Below, in pieces: positions 34,670 to 45,865 of a stretch of 64,000 bases of DNA. The stretch is from Epiperipatus broadwayi. Its lineage: Eukaryota > Onychophora > Udeonychophora > Euonychophora > Peripatidae. The notes under the pieces are model-generated. The model saw nothing but the letters and a program-made list of their open reading frames with translations, was not told the DNA's origin and ran no database searches. Position numbers and translations under genes: made by a program. The stretch lies in the NCBI GenBank assembly GCA_028023455.1, contig JAQFVV010000158.1, positions 2,304,661-2,368,660 on the forward strand, read 5' to 3'. The first letter of the stretch is position 1, and every line of letters begins with the position of its first letter.

Positions 34670-36052
34670 TCATATCAGACATGTAAGATGGTCAGAGACA
34701 TGGGTCTCCATATGACCGTGCCAATATAATGTGGTTGTAATTGTTTTCTTCAGTGGCAATCCTTTTTGCTGGTAATGATGTGCTTTGAAAGCTGTCACCA
34801 TATTTGCAAACTTTGTGTTGGAGTATATTTTGGGTTCCTGGAATTGGTCGCTTTTACAATTTGGGTCTTCAGTGGTGACTTCTGGGTTGTTTCCCATGCC
34901 ATTTAATTACTCCTTATTGTTGTGGGCCTTTCAGTCCACCTTGGTTTGTTGACACAGCTGGGACTCAATTATCACTAATCTGTGATTGAGGGATGCATTT
35001 TCAGTCACATTTTCAATCAGATTGTCTAGAGTGGTTTTTTCTAGGATTGTGTCAGTTTCCACCATTGCTACCTTGTCTTTGTTTACTTGAGCTGATGATC
35101 CAGGATCTCGAGAGCTTTATCATATGGTCCTGCCTCGATATTCTGATGTGCAAAGTTGGTCCATCCTCTAGTGTACATACTGGAATTTCTTTTAGACATT
35201 GGCTTGCAGCTTCTCTAGGTTGGTATGCATCTCATCTCTAAAGGCCTCCTATACATCTCAGTGCACATGATATTCAACTGCCTAATGATGCTTGATCTAA
35301 ACTCTTCAAACTGAGCAGCTGCTGGAACTTTAAATCCTTTTCACTGATATTATTTTTCAGGTTGCCAAATACTCGTTTCAGAGTTGTCTCTGAATACTAG
35401 CTAAGTTGCTCGACAATTGCTCCATGTCTGTGGATAGTCTAGTTCCTACATCCTTCATTTCTATATTCAGGTCTGCCCTAACATTATCTAAGTTTGCTTT
35501 TAAATTTTCTTCTATATTGGCCATCCTATTACCCAGTTCTTCCTTCATCTCTCCTTTCACATTGCTCATGTTGACTCTTAGGATGCTCATGTTACTTTCC
35601 AACTTTTGGTTCATTCCATCCTTTATGTTGTTCATGTCTGATTTCAATCAGGCTTCTATTCATGTGAGTATTTGAATCATTTGTTCCATCATTGTCACCG
35701 CTCCTGTAATCTGTTCTACTTTGCTTCAAGGTACATGGGTCATTTCATCACCAATTGTTTTTTTGCATTTAAAATGTCATTTGGTCTGCAACTTGTATTT
35801 GTGGTGGGTCATAGCCTTGGACATACTAGACACCCCAGGTAATTGGATCTCTGAAGACCCTTCCCCACTACTAATAGCACTGCCTACTTCACTATCACTA
35901 CAATCTTGTAGTTCCTTAGAACATTTCATATCACTACATAATAAATGTTTTCTACTCCTGGCTATCATAAAGTTTTCTTTAATACTTAAATTACTTCTTT
36001 TTTTATAAATACAAATAAATATGTCATAGGACGATATGCTATTCCTTTCCAT
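34670..36052 (-). pseudogene. Gag-like coding relic with coiled coil
   Basis: From the leader inward, minus-strand frames read MERNSISSYDIFICIYKKRS and an acidic, Ser-rich segment (36052-35777). An 89-codon frame follows (35647-35378) with a strong heptad pattern (MSNVKGEMKEELGNRM, ANIEENLKANLDNVRADL), which predicts a coiled coil. Then comes MGNNPEVTTEDPN with KFANMVTAFKAHHYQQK (34897-34670). Position just after the primer-binding site, charge and the coiled coil suggest gag. No CCHC zinc knuckle is visible. Several stops separate the pieces. Confidence 0.55.
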
Positions 36053-36449
36053 TCAGCATCTATATTTGACTCTCTCCCTGTATTCTTTTTTGTTTGTATA
36101 TGTATTATTTTCATTGCCTAGTTTTTAGCCTGTCCATTTATTCACCTAACACTTATTTTATTTCAGTCTTAATTAATTAAATTTATTTATGGTCTGAGTT
36201 TATCACCTTGTTCCCATCGGTCAATTCACATTTGATGTTTCATATGAGGTGCCCTTTATTGGTTAGGTGTATTAATTGGTTTCCATTCAGATAAATTCAT
36301 CAGGTGAATAAGTTCTAAAATAATATTGTTTTCAATTTTACCTTCAATGGCTGAACCTTCTTAGAAACTTATATTTCGTGCTCCTAAAGTATGAGTGCCA
36401 AAATGTAACTATGAATCTATGATTCAATGCACCACATTAAGCACCATAA

Positions 36450-38726
36450 TGTAATGGTCTGGGTTTCAACCAGAAGAGGGATTACATCTCACACGGTTAG
36501 ACCTAGAGTCTTCTGTGAATCATTTGATGAAGTATCTAACCAATGATCGTATCTACCTTCAATGGGCTAGCTGTAAGTTTACACATTAAATTCAAATACA
36601 ATTCAATCTAGTTCATCCACACCCTACCCCCTCTTTCCAAATCCATTAGACCTCAATATTCAAACTCAGGGACAATGTTGCCTTTGATTCTCTTCATGGG
36701 TGAATTTACTCTAGATAACTACTGCACTTCTACATAGGTTCCAATTGAGTGAAGGGTTCATATTACTATATTATGATATAAAAAGTATGTGTATATGCAT
36801 ATATATCCGGTTATAAATTGATTAATAAATGGATAATTTTGACAAACTAGAGACCATTTTAATGAAAATTAAAACAACATTTATTGATAACAAAATAAAA
36901 ATTCAAAACTCTTTTAACATGATGTAAAATGTATATGTATATATTTTTGTATGTGTCTCTGCCATATTAATGATTAAATGTGTTCATTATTCCTACCCTT
37001 ACCCATGGTAGATATACATCACAAGGCACGAAATATTTACAAAGCAGAGAAAATTAAGAAAAAAATATTAATTCATTATTATAATGTTTGCAAAGCTAAC
37101 TATTTTACAATATTATATCAATGTATGTACAATAGCTTTATTTTCCAATTCCAACTGTAGAAATTTGATCTTCTCCTTCTTTGGGGACCCCTAACTATGT
37201 TCAAATTTCCTATAGTTGATAGAATAGAATGTCCATGCCAGATGATTAGTCATTCATACCGAAAACACAAATAGACTATTATTAGTTAACAAAAAAAATT
37301 AAATAAACAACACAAACTCTATCCTGCAGCAAGTGAAAGTTCTTAATATAGAATAATATTAAATAAAATCTTACCTTATTCCATATCACAGTGATGATAA
37401 TGACCAATGTCAAGTCATTACAAAAGGAGAGCTGATGAAAACTTTTATTTAACTTAAAAAGATTTTGTTTAATTTAGCAATCTTCCCCCCTGTAATTTCT
37501 TGATTTCAATTACAGTGCACTCTTCCAAGTTGTAGATATTTAGGTTTCCAAGTATAAAAGTGAAATAAAACTAGAATTCTAGAAATGTACATATATATAA
37601 AAAAATAATACATAATAAATTAAAAACTTTCTTCACATTAACTTGATTAATATCCATGAATTTGGAAAATAATGTCTTTCATAGATAGAGTCCATCTTTC
37701 TTCAGGTCATCCTTCTTCAGCAAGTCATAATGTCTTTCATAGATAGAGTCCATCTTTCTTCAGGCCATCCTTCTTCAGCAAGTCATGCATCAGTCAAGGT
37801 AACTCCTCAGCAAATATATTTGAAATGATGTTATTTCCATCTTCTGTTGTTGTTTTCATTCTGGATCCATCTAGACATCTAAGACAGGATATTTGATGCT
37901 TGCTTAGTCATTATATAGGTGAATATTAAATCACTGTGGTTCCTATTCTCAGGGACAATAGAACTCCAACCCTGGGGCAATGTTAAATTAGCCAGAATAC
38001 AATGCTCTGCAGTTCATAAAAGTTTTAAATTTCCTTAATTCACTATTTGGTATTTAATGGCTTTTATAAGAAAAAAAAAAATTTCATCTTTTATATATAT
38101 AAGCTGGTAATGTTCTATTTCTTTATTTTATCCATATTTGAATAAAAGTGCAGTTTTTATTTTAAGTGTCAATTAAAATCAGTAATTATTTTTATTCAAC
38201 AGCACAAATCTAAAAAACTTTTTTCTGTTTAAATATCAGGTATAGTTTTTTATAATTTTGCGCTACGGAGATTAGACGAATAATTTGGAATGCCCGAATA
38301 AGTCATCCATATTCTCTTAGATTCGAACATTCAATTTTTAAATGTTGATGTTATACAGCTATTATATCCTTTTGAAAATAATAAAAAATGATGGAAATGA
38401 ATTGGGTTTAGTTTCCATCATTTAGTACACTTGCATTTCTATTTCTTTTTCCATTGCTGTATGTGTCCATTATTGACCATATTATACTGATTATAAGTAA
38501 AAATAAAATTACATAATAAGAATTCTGCTTTCATCTTCCGCATTTGGTTATCTAATGATTGGATCATGACATAAAAAAAATACATTGATATTTAATTCAT
38601 TATTGGTATACATATATATTTGTATGATTTTGTTAACTGGTTTTTGTTATCCTTTTATTAGATAAGGGAAATTAACCTATTGTGACATTTACTTTACATA
38701 GTATTTAATAAAATAAATGTTTGTTG

Positions 38727-38761
<35 letters not shown>

Positions 38762-38876
38762 ATTTTACTCTATAAAATGATATTGCATGCTCAACCACCT
38801 ATTAGCTATTCCTACATTTTAAAAGAGTTTGATTTGGTGGTATGAGTAAATAAAGGCTGGACTCAAATGGACTGTG
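36450..38876 (-). mobile_element. Gypsy-type retrotransposon, 5' LTR (about 2.4 kb)
   Basis: On the minus strand it ends GACCATTACA at 36450, immediately before the primer-binding-site-like sequence. The far end, at about 38876, is less well preserved than in the other LTR. It aligns with 30893-33392 throughout. Private features are a 60-bp duplication at about 37670-37790 (CATAGATAGAGTCCATCTTT twice) and a (TA)n(TG)n tract at 38727-38762. Confidence 0.8.
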
Positions 38877-39775
38877 AGCTATTCTTACAGTAGAGTATAT
38901 ATAGATAACCAATTACTACAATTTAAATGATGTGTCAAACTTACCACTTTCACAATTTTGAAACAAACCATTTAAGGAATGTATATTAATAATTTTTATA
39001 AGTTATTCATTAGGTTAGAGATTATCCAATTCATGAATAATATTTCTGTAACATAATTTTCACTACAAAAACACCACTCTCACATGAAGTATGGACTAGT
39101 TTCTATCAACTTTTAACACCTTGTACACGAGTGTAATCATTGATCAAAAACATGTGAAGAAGATATATGAACCCCAAGAAGTCATCAGTTAGCCCAGATC
39201 ACAATCTCTAACACATATCCTTATTATTGCCTTTCTGATATTTCTTCGCCTCATCAATAAAGTAGATCAACATATAGCTTATAAATTACAATGTTTCACA
39301 TCAGGTGCTGCATTCACACTAATGATGCAATTGAGAGACTGTGCAACATCATGAATAAATATGAAATAGTGCCCAAACAAAAGTATCTTTTAATGCTTGT
39401 AGAAAAAGACACTCATCAAAAAAAATAGATACATTACCATCTTCAAGCTACATAAGTTAGTGTAAATCCCTATTGTCCTAAACCTCTTATACTAATAGTC
39501 ACAATGGGTTTAAATATTTGTGCAATCATATTTCCATTCCTTGACTGCAACACTCACACCATTTCTGATTTTAATTCACCATTTAACTTTTGTTTAGCAA
39601 AAGCTTCCAGATATTAAGATAGCAATGAAAAAAAAATAGGGTTAGTATACTGAGAATTTGTGTTGGTAATCTTTGTTTGATACAATGCAATCAATAATAA
39701 CATACTGGAAATGGATTTGTGACATTAATTTAATCTCAACTAAGGTTGTATGTTTAGGCAATTCTAATTAAGGAT
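38877..39775. other. Repeat R second copy and unremarkable intron sequence
   Basis: A second copy of repeat R is at about 39050-39220. The remainder to 39770 is AT-rich without frames, RNA genes or terminal repeats. Confidence 0.5.
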
Positions 39776-40314
39776 TGTAGTGTTTTGTAAAATGGCAGAC
39801 ATTTTGTGCACTCCAGAAAAAACTAGAATTTATTCGTAAGGCTGTTTTAGATCGCGCTCTGATAGCTGAGGAATTTAATTAGTGCATTGACGTAATGGCG
39901 ATCGACAGAGATGTTACCTTATTGGTCAGTGCATTGATTGATCGTTGCAGTTGTCAGAGAGCGATAAGAAGACTGGTTAACATCGAGCAGTGTAATATAG
40001 AGTAGTAGAGAGCAGTCACGTAGTAGCAAGTTGCAGACCATGCGTTTGGAGAGCATCCGCTTGCAGACCATTCATTGGAGAGCAGTCGGTGCAGACCATT
40101 CGTTGGAGAGCATCCGTGGCTGAGCTTTGTTGCAGACCAATTCATTGGAGAGCTTCGTTGCAGACCAATTCGTTTGGAGAGCTTTGTGGCAGACCAATTC
40201 GTTGGAGAGTTTCGTTGGAAAAGAACAGCGTGGGAATTGTATAACGCTATTTGCTGACCGCACAGTATGACTTGCAGTTATAACCTTGGCACAGTCGTAA
40301 GTGCGGATCTTACA
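39776..40314 (+). repeat. TRIM 5' LTR, 539 bp
   Basis: Starts TGTAGTG, ends GCGGATCTTACA. Compared with the 3' LTR it has an extra short segment near 39880 (AGTGCATTGACGTAA) and lacks about 35 bp (AATTCCTAGAGATATTTGC region); otherwise the two are nearly identical. It contains the 28-bp repeat array at 40032-40215. Open frames on both strands here are products of that array, not genes. Confidence 0.92.
40032..40215 (+). repeat. 28-bp tandem array inside the TRIM LTR
   Basis: Six or seven units of TTGCAGACCAATTCGTTGGA plus GAGCWTCS, with lengths of 27-39 bp. The same array is in the second LTR at about 40733-40917. Such an array in the U3/R part of an LTR could act as a protein-binding or RNA-structure repeat (inference). 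Confidence 0.85.
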
Positions 40315-40453
40315 ATGGTGCAGTCGCATTTGGAACCTGGGAGTAGCGAATACGTTGAACTACAAGTTTAGCCATAGACGGAGAAACCGGATGAAAATGT
40401 CAATCCCAATAGTAACGTTAGCAACAAGGGTTTTTCTGGAGTGGAGGGAGGTG
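40315..40453 (+). other. TRIM internal region with PBS and polypurine tract
   Basis: These 139 bp begin ATGGTGCAGTCGCATTTGG. The TGG directly after the LTR is the expected start of a primer-binding site complementary to a tRNA CCA end. They end TCTGGAGTGGAGGGAGGTG, a polypurine tract next to the 3' LTR. The middle has no frame of note. Confidence 0.85.
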
Positions 40454-41015
40454 TGTAGTGTTTTGTAAAATGGCAGACATTTTGTGCACTCCAGAAAAAA
40501 CTAGAATTTATTCGTAAGGCTGTTTTAGATCGCGCTCTGATAGCTGAGGAATTTAATTGGCGATCGACAATTCCTAGAGATATTTGCTAATAACAAATGT
40601 TTCTAGATAAGAGACGTTACCTTATTGGTCAGTGCATTGATTGATGTTGCAGTTGTCAGAGAGCAATAAGACTGGATAACATCGAGCAGTGTAATATAGA
40701 GAGTAGTAGAGAGCAGTCAAGCAGTAGCAAGTTGCAGACCATGCGTTTGGAGAGCATCCGCTTGCAGACCATTCATTGGAGAGCAGTCGGTGCAGACCAT
40801 TCGTTGGAGAGCATCCGTGGCTGAGCTTTGTTGCAGACCAATTCATTGGAGAGCTTCGTTGCAGACCAATTCGTTTGGAGAGCTTCGTGGCAGACCAATT
40901 CGTTGGAGAGCTTCATTGGAAAAGAACAGCATGGGAATTGTATAACGTTATTTGCTGACCGCACAGTATGACTTGCAGTTATAACCTTGGCACAGTCGTA
41001 AGTGCGAATCTTACA
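40454..41015 (+). repeat. TRIM 3' LTR, 562 bp
   Basis: Starts TGTAGTG, ends GCGAATCTTACA. Contains a private segment with GATATTTGCTAATAACAAAT at about 40577-40615 absent from the 5' LTR, plus the same 28-bp array. Confidence 0.92.
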
Positions 41016-41449
41016 AGGATCTACTTGCATATCATCAAAGAAGAAAAGACTGAGAAAAGGTTATCTGAAAACGATCTGTCTTACACAGTTTAGCCAGACT
41101 GTCAATGCCCAGTGAAATAATTACTTCAGTAATATAGTAAAGCAGCAGAATGGTAATAATATAAAAAATAAGTATTTTAAAACTAACTACTTTCTAAATT
41201 TAGATAAATGGAGTTTGTAAATATAACTGATACATACTCTTTGAGATCTGAACACAAGACATCCATTTTTAAATAAAGAAATGTCAAGGTTTAAGACTAA
41301 TAATATCTGCTTCTAAAAAAACTCATTCCTGAGAGAAGTTTATTAATATAGGTAAAAAGCTATAAGCTTTTTGGAAGGGACTGCTCAATCAATAAAAGGA
41401 GTTTGCATAATATTGGGTTTACCGAAGGTTTAATTTAGTACATTTTAAT

Positions 41450-43290
41450 TCTTGGAAATTTCCTTATATAGCAATGACAATTAAAAATGATTTGTTGTTC
41501 AGGAGTTGACATGAAGTTCTTGCATCAGATGTGATAAAAATAAACCGGAAACCACAACATTTGAAATCAAAAATCTGTATTATTATACCATTACCATTAA
41601 ATTTCAAATTTTTCTTTTTGGATACTTTAATGCAAATATAGGTACAAAGAGTAAACTTTAGCTGAAAGTTGTTGGACTTAATGGAACTAAGTTAATTAAG
41701 TTAATTGGCTTTTGGCATCGAATTTTTAAACAAGAAATGGATTGATTATCACAAATATTTTGTTTAGGCAAGAAAATCATTATAAAAAAAGATGCTCAAA
41801 ACAATAACATCTACTAGACTACATTATAGTTAGAAATCAGAATACAAGAGATTTCACATTACAGAAACATTTGCAAATGAAACTTGTTGGGCAGATCATA
41901 TATTAGTCACTCCAAAGTTAAAAATAATAATCACACTATTAAATATTAGTCTTATTTATGTTAAATTTCAACAGCCATTAAACATTAAAACTCCTGATTT
42001 AGACTTTGAGGATTATCATATTATTGAGGCATGGAATTATCTTAAGATTACAATGTTCACCAAAAAAAAGTTATGGCTTGTTCTCTGAGAATAATCCTAT
42101 TCTTCATGTCTTGTTTAAAAGAAAATACATGCAGAGCTTCATAACTACTATAGATTTAAAAGATACAAGATCAATAATAAACAATAATTGGTGAATTAAA
42201 ACTGCAAAGAAGATTTATATATTTGTTGAATCTAATCACATTAGATTTTTTTTTCTATATTGAAAATAAAATATGAAACTGAAAAATGACATTACAATTC
42301 TATTACATCTATCAATGGTATTACTTTTTTATGTGATGACAACAATATTTCAAAGATGTGGATATAATATTTTGAACTTTTTCTGAATAATGAATGATAC
42401 AATTGAAATGACAGATTTTAATGATAAAATTACCTACTAATTTATTAGATAAAATCACCTAGCTTAATAGAATTAAAACATTTTTTTGAAATGTTAAAAA
42501 TCAAAAGGCTTCAGATTAAAAGTTAAAACCAGAAACTCACTTTTTTGGATCATCAACAATAGAATGCATTTAATTGTTTTGAATGCAAAAGATTTTGGTT
42601 TTAGTAATAAATGTTCAAAAAATTCAAGTTCTTTATCAGTCAGGGTAAAAAAAAAAATCTGCAGGAATTTTTTAACTTAGATAGGTCCCAATTTTGGAAA
42701 TATATCAATTTAAATGTCTTAGTAGCTTTTCAATAGAAAGATGGACTTAAGTTTTGAGATGCAAGATAGATTTCAATGTGCTGCTACTGCTTTTAACAAG
42801 TTAAAAGACAGGGTGTTTCATCACAGTGAAATAATGACAACAACTGTATTAATTGTATATATTTATGCTAGTTGGGACTTCGATACCTTATCAATATATT
42901 ATAAAAATAGAAAATTTATATTTAAGGATGTTCCATAAAAATTTAAACATACAATGGCAAAATGAAAAGATCAATCAATATATTCCTTCAGCTTGCTATA
43001 TGTGATACTATAATATTTATTATTATAAAATCACTTTCTTATTGGATTGAACATGTGAAAGGAAGGTAAGACTTCCTAAAAAAAAGAATACATGGTTTTC
43101 ATAGAAGAGACAAATCTTGTATGAGATATATAGATTATTTCAAAAACACTCTAAAAATGTACAATACTGATTGTTTAAAGTGCAAAGATAAAGTTAAGGA
43201 TAGGACAATGAAATTACATAATTAGACATGAGGTTAAAGCCTTTCAGAAAAAAAAAAATCATACAAAAATTTAAAAGACAACAATGCAAA
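41450..43290 (+). mobile_element. RTE-clade LINE relic (endonuclease and RT C-terminus)
   Basis: Around 41630-41960 the plus strand encodes FGYFNANIGTKSKL, which keeps the N-A-N-x-G of the APE endonuclease motif GDFNAxxG, and then ETCWADHILVTPKLKI, the D-H catalytic pair with its L-V-x-x-K-L context. At 42741-42938 an open frame gives EMQDRFQCAATAFNKLKDRV and FHHSEIMTTTVLIVYIYASW, the conserved RTE segment after the RT palm. It continues with frameshifts to WIEHVKGR and FKNTLKMYNTDCLKCKDKVK, resembling the end of the ORF. The RT core with its YADD-type box is missing. Inactive. Confidence 0.75.
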
Positions 43291-44149
43291 ATATAAATTA
43301 AACAGAATAAGGTATCAGCATGTTTTACACGTGGACATATTTATAGATGATCAGTTTGGGTAGTTATTTTAAAATTCATTTCTGATGTATAATTATTTTT
43401 ATTTTTCAACACATATTCATTTATGAATGGTTGCTGCTAATGCTGAAGACAAATGATTATGTACAAATTAAAAAAAAAAAAAGCGTATGAAACACTTGAA
43501 CGAGAAGCTATAAACATTCCATAAATTATTATACGCTGAGCGCTTTCGAGGCCATTTGCCTCATATTCATAGCGGTAATGCGAGAATGCTAAGTTACAGA
43601 ATGTTATTGCATCAGAGAGATTAGATACTAGTTAAACAAAATATGGTAAAAACAAACTATACGATTGTATATATTGTCACCTGACAATAAATTTGTATAG
43701 AGACTATATAAGAAAAAAATCTAAGTTGGACAAACACAAATGTGAATTCAGGATTGGGAAAAAAAAAATCAACAAAAACATCTATATGTACATTAATTGA
43801 AAACAAAAAGAATTGGTCTATGAGTAAATATAAGAAAGAAAAAAATTATGGTGTTTATTTTTGTTCCTTTGGAACATTCATCAACACAGAACATCAAAAA
43901 TATTCAAAATGATATCCAGCAAGTCTCTATAGATGTGAAAATCACACATCCATACACAAGTATAGATATTTTTTAGATCATGGTACCAATAAAAGATTTT
44001 AGGAAGTTCTTTTTTTTTTCATGGTGTACTCTATCAAATGAATACTCTGTTACATTGAAGCACAAATGTACCAGGTGGAACCTTATTTTGTACATATTAT
44101 GAGACACTAATTTATTTTAAAAAAAGTATATAAAAGACAAAAGATACTA
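43291..44149. other. AT-rich intron sequence around the ribozyme-like motif
   Basis: Apart from the motif at 43528-43575 and a GC-richer stretch around it, no frame, RNA gene or terminal repeat was seen. Confidence 0.4.
43528..43575 (-). ncRNA. Hammerhead-ribozyme-like motif, degenerate
   Basis: On the minus strand the order is TGAATAT, then stem II GAGGC-AAATG-GCCTC, then GAAA, then G-CGC-TCA-GCG-TA. This is the layout of a short type-I hammerhead: core CUGANGA, stem II, GAAA, tiny stem III, UH cleavage site. The first core looks damaged (expected C3 and G8 are changed). Penelope-like elements are known to carry type-I hammerheads in their terminal repeats, and PLE relics occur in this intron, but none is recognised next to this motif. 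Probably inactive. Confidence 0.4.
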
Positions 44150-44470
44150 ATTGGGTCATGTGATCTATGGCTCTTGTTTTGACAATTTATAGTCTCTGCC
44201 TTAAATGTTATGCGATATTATATTGCTAAGACTACTAATATATGGTATGGCTGAAGATCTCTCAGCCCCATATAACTATTTGAGTTGGATAGCTGGATTT
44301 GAAGACATGTAGGTGTCTGAAAATTTCAGATTTTCCAGTCTAAATGCTGGCTTTGGGATGGTATTTTTAGATCTAGTGTCTGAAGCTACCCTAGTGCCTC
44401 TCTGAGGAGTGCCAAAGCACAAAACCATGGTCAGAGGTTGGGGGGGGGGTTTCCTGACAGAGATATTTTA
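44150..44470. other. GC-richer unclassified block with G10 run
   Basis: The block contains GAAGATCTCTCAGCCCCAT, GTGTCTGAAGCTACCCTAGT, GCCTCTCTGAGGAGTGCC and ten G at 44440-44449. No frame, no inverted ends, no second copy in the window. Likely part of an unidentified transposon. Confidence 0.35.
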
Positions 44471-45510
44471 AATGCTTTGTCTGGCTAAGCATTTATCACA
44501 AAGCTTGTTGAGCAATTGGCAATGCTCATTGTTTACATTGGAGGTTATTTGTCTTTTATTCTATCTTTATTCATATCTTTTCAAAAGAATGTGTGGTAGT
44601 GTGAAATTATTTAATACGTTTATGTTAGGCTATTCTGGAGAAAAACTATTCATATGAATGTCAGAAATGGAAATCAATTAGATACTACCTAATAATATTA
44701 TGTTATTGTTCACTGCATTCTTATAAGTATTCTTATTTAATAATTCGAACTCAAACATAATCCAAAAACGATTTATCTATTTATAACAACACTTTATAAT
44801 TACGAGAATATAAAGAGTAACAAACTTCATATTTTTTTCTTAATTCAATCAAATCCAAAAGTGATATAAGTATATATACATAATTTTATTAAATAAAATT
44901 CATTTTAATTTTAACAAGATACTTCGTATTATATGTATACAGTATAAAGTGAAAGTTTCAACAATTTGATTTTTTTCTCCATATTTTATGCATAAGTATA
45001 AACTCCATAAAAATATTTAGCATTAAAAAAAATAGTTAATTATCATAATGATAATAATAATAATGCATTAAAAAGTGTGTTTTTTTAGATGTTTGAAAAA
45101 GTTTTAAGAATATTGGATAAATATTTTGGAATAGTTTATTATTAAATCATTCTTAACTTAATTAATTAAGATTTTAATATTAAAATTATAGACTATTAAG
45201 CAATTTATAATAGTTTATTTAATTTTTAAAAAAAATTTCAATTCACGAATAAGAATTAGATAGAAAAAATTAAGCCGTCTGGATATCAGATTAATGAATA
45301 GAACAACAAAATACAAATGATTTCCAAGAAATTACAGCTAAAAATGCAATATGAAAAAGAAGAAAAAGTTATATAATAGAATATAACTATATTATTTTAT
45401 AACAATAAAAACAACTCACAATTAGCATTAGTCATGTAAATATATATAACCCAAGTTCTTTGATCAATAAGAGAATTAACTGAGCAATAAATGATTGTGC
45501 TCATATATTA
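44471..45510. other. AT-rich intron sequence without recognisable features
   Basis: Only AT-rich low-complexity sequence and open frames under 65 codons with no domain. Confidence 0.45.
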
Positions 45511-45865
45511 ATTAACACTTGATCATCATCTGTTGAAGTTTGCAGTTGGTTTCAATCTTTTTAACACAATTTATTCTAACATCTTAAATCCATTGCTGAG
45601 TGAAGTCCTTCCAAATTTATTCAATCTTTTTAACACAATTTATTCTAACATCTTAAATCCATTGCTGAGTGAAGTCCTTCCAAATTTAATCTAATTTCTC
45701 CAATTCATAGTTTCTCTTTTTTAAATTACACATAATCCATTCCATGTGAACTCATTCTGGGCTTTTTGCAATGTCTTGGGATCAAACTTAAAAGCTTCAA
45801 CTGTTTAACTATTATCATCTCTTCTAGCAATTTGTCCCAGCAGCTCCATTTTAGTAATGAGAACT
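45511..45865 (+). repeat. Dispersed repeat family C with an internal 69-bp tandem duplication
   Basis: CACTTGATCATCATC at 45515 matches 1801-1866; 45755-45860 matches 18800-18900. The family is therefore at least 350 bp long. Units 45551-45619 and 45620-45688 (TTCAATCTTTTTAACACAAT through CCTTCCAAATTTA) are identical by eye, so this duplication is recent. Confidence 0.7.

Larger units (their letters stand above)
33393..36449 (-). mobile_element. Gypsy-type retrotransposon, internal region
   Basis: This lies between two homologous LTRs. On the minus strand it runs from a primer-binding-site-like sequence (36446-36429) through a gag-like region (36052-34670) to the end of an integrase (about 34450-33850). 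At 3.06 kb it is far shorter than a complete Gypsy internal region (typically 4-5 kb or more). I find no reverse transcriptase or protease motif, so the middle of pol has been deleted. Confidence 0.75.
39776..41015 (+). mobile_element. Complete miniature LTR retrotransposon (TRIM), 1,240 bp
   Basis: The pentamer AGGAT flanks the element exactly (39771-39775 and 41016-41020). Two direct LTRs, each starting TGTAGTGTTTTGTAAAATGG and ending CTTACA, enclose only 139 bp. A primer-binding-site position (ATGGTGCAGTCGCATTTGG) directly follows the first LTR, and a polypurine tract (GGAGTGGAGGGAGGTG) directly precedes the second. There is no coding capacity, so mobility would need proteins from another element. 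G+C content is much higher than the surroundings and the duplication is perfect, so it is probably one of the younger insertions here. Confidence 0.92.

Noticed and set aside
35406-35675. 89-codon plus-strand frame opposite the coiled-coil frame
   Set aside because: It is the antisense shadow of the gag-like minus-strand frame, which has the convincing heptad pattern and fits the element's orientation.
39954-41030. Open frames of 60-85 codons on both strands in the TRIM
   Set aside because: They are translations of the 28-bp tandem array in the two LTRs and repeat the same peptide in each LTR.
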